Shown here one piece after another: positions 6,283 to 8,945 of a DNA stretch of 8,945 bases. Position 1 is the stretch's first letter, and the number at the start of each line of letters is the position of its first letter. The notes under the pieces are model-generated. The model saw only the letters and a program-made list of their open reading frames with translations, was not told where the DNA came from and did not search any database. Location: positions 1 to 8,945 of the forward strand of contig CAMHDX010000026.1 of the NCBI GenBank assembly GCA_946183895.1. The letters are read 5' to 3'. This DNA is from an uncultured Porphyromonadaceae bacterium (GTDB lineage Bacteria; Bacteroidota; Bacteroidia; Bacteroidales; Muribaculaceae). The translations under genes were made by a program, and so were the position numbers.

Positions 6283-7698
6283 TCATTGTTTTGTCACGCC
6301 GCCGGATATCCAGTAGTCCTCGCTGTTTGTCGCCTCAACGACGTTCTCGATGTCATCTGGCAGGTTGCAGAAGAAGTCGATGCCCGTGCGAGCCTCCAAC
6401 TCGTCGATGGTTATGTACTCGGCGCTCTCTTTATCCTGCGAATTGTTGTAGTGCTTGGTCCAGATACCGATGGCGCGGAATGTGCCGTGGTACGTGCCGT
6501 CGCCACAGTCCTGGCTACTCTTGTCGTAGGCAAGCAGTGCCATGTAGAAGTACTTGGGCACCAGTAGTCGATTATTGCACTTAGAGTCAAAGACACCACT
6601 CTTGGTCGTACCGTCCAACGTGATGTTGTCAATGGTAGCGGCCTTGACCACATAGAGCGTGTCGCAGTTTCCGGCCCACGTGCGCACATCGCCCTCCAAA
6701 AGGCTCCACTGGCCGCCATTGTGGCCTTGCCACTGCGGCTGCATATTGCTCAAGTAGAACGTTTGTTTATAAGTCTCTGTTGACATTTTACGGTCCGCTT
6801 TCGGGCACAAGTGACCTCGCGAATATCCACTGTTACTATAGTCGCTCAACGTTGAACGGGTGGAACTCGGCAGTTCTGTATCTTCTTTAAAGGCGTCGCC
6901 TGTTGTTTCAGATCCATTGCGGTTGCCGGCATGCATCTGGTAGCAGGTCCAGCGGTTCGCGACCTTGCTGTTGTCCCACTCGAGGGCGAAGGTGACGCCG
7001 TAAGCGCTGGTGGACTTCTGCACCCACGAGGAACTGCTGTTGTCCTTAATGCGCGGCACCTCCAGGCGGTCGAACCCTGCTGTCTTGGGCGTGTAGCTCA
7101 TGCTGCCATTATTCGTATTCCAGTAGCTACTGGTGATGTTGGCGTTGGCGTTGTTGCCACTCGCGGCGGAGCTGTAGGTGAAGGTGACGGTTGCCACGCT
7201 ACTGCTCACTCCGTCCTTGACGGCAATCGCCTTGACCGTGGTGGTCGCACTCACCGTGAGTGTTGTGCCAGAGTAGGAGCCGGTGCCGGCGAAGTTGCTG
7301 CTCGAGGGCGTGGTGCCATTGGTGGTGTAGTAGATTGTGGCGCCGCTGGTGCTGCTGGTGATGGTCACGGTGGTGGTGGCGTTGATGGTGCCGCCGGCGG
7401 GCGAGAATACGGGCGTGTCAACGGGACCGCCGGTCTCGGTGTAACTCTGCATCTGTGAGTACAGCAGGTCAACGCTCACTGTGGAGCCGGTGGGGTAGAT
7501 CTTGATACCTTCGCCGGTTGCCGTGCCGTACTTGCCGCCCACATATCGCACACTGTCGGCGGTGCTGCCCACGGTGTAGGTGTACTCGGTGCCGTTCTTC
7601 ATCGTGGCGGTGATGGTCTGTGCCGCCGCGTCGCTTGTCGTTATCGCAACCAACAGCAGGATTGCGACCTTGGCTATGTTGTTGATGATTGTCTTCAT
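6283..7698 (-). CDS. Secreted DNA/RNA non-specific endonuclease (NUC1) with chitobiase-like domain
   Basis: The protein has 471 residues. A signal peptide (about 1-27, AAAQ cleavage region) is followed by a small beta-rich segment (about 28-88, with KIYPTGSTV). Next is a chitobiase/beta-hexosaminidase C-terminal-like domain, CHB_HEX type (about 95-175, PVFSPAGGT...IYYTTNGTTP...TVKAIAV). The C-terminal catalytic domain spans about 185-455 and is of the beta-beta-alpha-metal NUC1 type. It has SRGHLCP (R294, catalytic H296), FYLSNMQPQ (N318), N327, E335 and R339. By spacing these correspond to Serratia nuclease R87, H89, N110, N119, E127 and R131. Serratia has DRGH where this protein has SRGH. 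It likely degrades extracellular nucleic acid. It sits 19 nt after the surface-protein gene and has a strong ribosome binding site. Its exact substrate preference is not visible. Confidence 0.9.
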   Translation of the reverse strand: MKTIINNIAKVAILLLVAITTSDAAAQTITATMKNGTEYTYTVGSTADSVRYVGGKYGTATGEGIKIYPTGSTVSVDLLYSQMQSYTETGGPVDTPVFSPAGGTINATTTVTITSSTSGATIYYTTNGTTPSSSNFAGTGSYSGTTLTVSATTTVKAIAVKDGVSSSVATVTFTYSSAASGNNANANITSSYWNTNNGSMSYTPKTAGFDRLEVPRIKDNSSSSWVQKSTSAYGVTFALEWDNSKVANRWTCYQMHAGNRNGSETTGDAFKEDTELPSSTRSTLSDYSNSGYSRGHLCPKADRKMSTETYKQTFYLSNMQPQWQGHNGGQWSLLEGDVRTWAGNCDTLYVVKAATIDNITLDGTTKSGVFDSKCNNRLLVPKYFYMALLAYDKSSQDCGDGTYHGTFRAIGIWTKHYNNSQDKESAEYITIDELEARTGIDFFCNLPDDIENVVEATNSEDYWISGGVTKQ

Positions 7699-7706
7699 AG
7701 TTGTGT

Positions 7707-7712
7707 CCTCCT
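7707..7712 (-). promoter_or_regulatory. Strong Shine-Dalgarno site of the nuclease gene
   Basis: AGGAGG on the minus strand ends 8 nt before the nuclease ATG at 7698. This is a perfect Shine-Dalgarno core at ideal spacing. The other genes here show no such site, and Bacteroidota seldom use one. Confidence 0.75.
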
Positions 7713-7717
7713 GTCTT

Positions 7718-8945
7718 TTATTGGTTAAACTGCTTGATGACTTTCGTGCCGTTGACGATGTACACGCCTGGTGGCAGCTGTTCCCAGTCGTCGGGCATCT
7801 TGACGCCCATCAGGTTGTAGGTGCCGGTGCGCACGGGCGCGGCAGTCTCGTCGCTGCGGATGTCGGTGATGTCGTCGCCCAGCACGAGGCTTACGCCCTG
7901 GCCGGCGGGCGAGGTGATGTAGGCGCCGGTGCCTTGCACGCCGCTGGTGCTACTGTCCGCCCAGCCCACGGTGCCGCTCGAGGTGATGACCTTGTAGGTG
8001 TGGTCGGTGGTGCTCACGGTGGTGGGCGAGTAGGTGCCCACGAGCGAGTATTCGTCGGCGGTGCTCATGACGCGGCGCGGAGCGGGATTGACCGTCGAGG
8101 CTGTGATGCGGTGAGTCACGGTCTGCGCCGCGGTGTTGCTCAGCGTCACGTTTGACACTGTCAATCCGGTTATGTCGTCAGAGGCCTTGACCATGTAGGG
8201 CACGCCGGCGGTGATGGTGTTTGTCGCGCTGAACTGCATGAAGCCCGCGTCGTAGACCGTGCCGGTCAGTCCGGTGTCGGTGCCGGCAGTGAGACCGGTG
8301 TACTCCATCACGGTGCCGTCAAAGTCGTCTGCACTCATGGTGAACGGCACGGTGAGCGGGGTCCACACGCCGGCGGTGAACTCGCGCGCCAGGCGCACCG
8401 TGGCGCCGCTGATTGCCGTGGTGGGCGAGGTGAACTCCTTGGAGGCGTCGAGGACGTAGGTCAACATGGGCACACCATTCTCGCTCACGGGGTAGAGCAG
8501 GTCGCTGCCTGCCACGATGGCGCTCACATCGACGATGGCGCCGCTATAAGGTGCCGCATAGCCGGTGGTGTTGAACTCGTTCGTGATGGTGGGGTTGCCG
8601 CTTTCGCCGGTGTTAATGTCCTTAACGACCACCCAGTCGGCGAGGTTGTCGTCGAGGTCTGAAGTCGTAACGCCGGTCTTGGGCTGGGTCGTCTCCTCGG
8701 TCACGGGGTCGGCAATGACGAGGAATGCCGTGTTGGTGTCTGAGCCGGTGACGAACATGGGCACGCCGTTGCTGTCAACATTGTACTCGCCCGTAATCCA
8801 ACCGGCGAGATGCTGGTTGTAGGCCATCGGGCGGTTGGGCGTGAGGCCCTTGATGAGGATGGCACCGGTGTTGTCGCGCACGTAGGCGTCGGTGCCGCCG
8901 CCGGTGCCGCTCGCCACGTGCAACACGCGGGCGTTGTACCCGTCG
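7718..8945 (-). CDS. Secreted or surface beta-rich protein, 5' end beyond window
   Basis: The frame is open to the window edge, so the N-terminus is missing and 408 residues are visible. A GTG at 8926 lies inside the coding sequence and is not a believable start, because in-frame codons (DGYNAR) precede it and no signal peptide follows. The visible part opens with a segment like the OB-fold-type repeats of Bacteroidota exoproteins (YVRDNTGAILIKGL, then GWITGEY and NGVPMFV). Ser/Thr/Gly-rich beta sequence follows, with NGVPM occurring twice and a related GVPYM once. The C-terminus (about 374-408) has the pattern YNLMGVKM...LPPGVYIVNGTKVIK, resembling the C-terminal tails of Bacteroidota surface proteins and type IX sorting domains. 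No catalytic motif is seen. It is co-directional with, and probably co-transcribed with, the nuclease 19 nt downstream, which suggests a shared extracellular role. Confidence 0.8.
   Translation of the reverse strand, partial: DGYNARVLHVASGTGGGTDAYVRDNTGAILIKGLTPNRPMAYNQHLAGWITGEYNVDSNGVPMFVTGSDTNTAFLVIADPVTEETTQPKTGVTTSDLDDNLADWVVVKDINTGESGNPTITNEFNTTGYAAPYSGAIVDVSAIVAGSDLLYPVSENGVPMLTYVLDASKEFTSPTTAISGATVRLAREFTAGVWTPLTVPFTMSADDFDGTVMEYTGLTAGTDTGLTGTVYDAGFMQFSATNTITAGVPYMVKASDDITGLTVSNVTLSNTAAQTVTHRITASTVNPAPRRVMSTADEYSLVGTYSPTTVSTTDHTYKVITSSGTVGWADSSTSGVQGTGAYITSPAGQGVSLVLGDDITDIRSDETAAPVRTGTYNLMGVKMPDDWEQLPPGVYIVNGTKVIKQFNQ

Overview
The window looks like a chromosomal segment of a GC-rich member of the Bacteroidota, most likely order Bacteroidales. 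The reasons are a DUF4421-type outer-membrane protein, a secreted nuclease with a chitobiase-like domain, a C-terminal surface-sorting-like tail, and three promoters that match the Bacteroides consensus (-33 TTTG, 19-20 nt spacer, -7 TAnnTTTG). Shine-Dalgarno sequences are mostly absent, as is usual in this phylum. Genus cannot be assigned by eye.

Layout. (1) 1-809, minus: the 5' part of an unrecognised exported protein, running off the left edge. (2) 810-994: a divergent regulatory region with two promoters and a four-unit TCTAGA array with a 9-bp period. (3) 995-4194, plus: a two-gene operon, dsbD (a six-cysteine thiol-disulfide reductase) and a DUF4421 protein, joined by a 4-bp ATGA overlap. 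(4) 4190-4213: a second TCTAGA array in a 14-bp convergent gap; it supplies the stop codons of both converging genes. (5) 4209-6053, minus: recR followed 12 bp later by a GT4-type glycosyltransferase. The recR promoter lies so close to its ATG that the mRNA may be leaderless. (6) 6054-6282: an intergenic region packed with inverted repeats, two of which share an identical TCTCCGA apex. (7) 6283-8945, minus: a surface protein (5' truncated at the window edge) followed after 19 bp by a secreted NUC1-type DNA/RNA non-specific endonuclease, which has an unusually strong AGGAGG ribosome binding site.

Functional reading. DsbD carries electrons across the inner membrane to periplasmic thiols, and the co-translated DUF4421 barrel may sit in the same envelope-maturation context. 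RecR acts in RecFOR recombination repair; its glycosyltransferase neighbour probably builds surface polysaccharide. The right-hand pair is an extracellular module, plausibly for nucleic-acid scavenging or biofilm/eDNA degradation. No tRNA, rRNA, CRISPR array, transposase or phage gene is visible. No clearly novel multi-gene system was seen. The most unexplained signals are non-coding: the TCTAGA arrays and the hairpin cluster.
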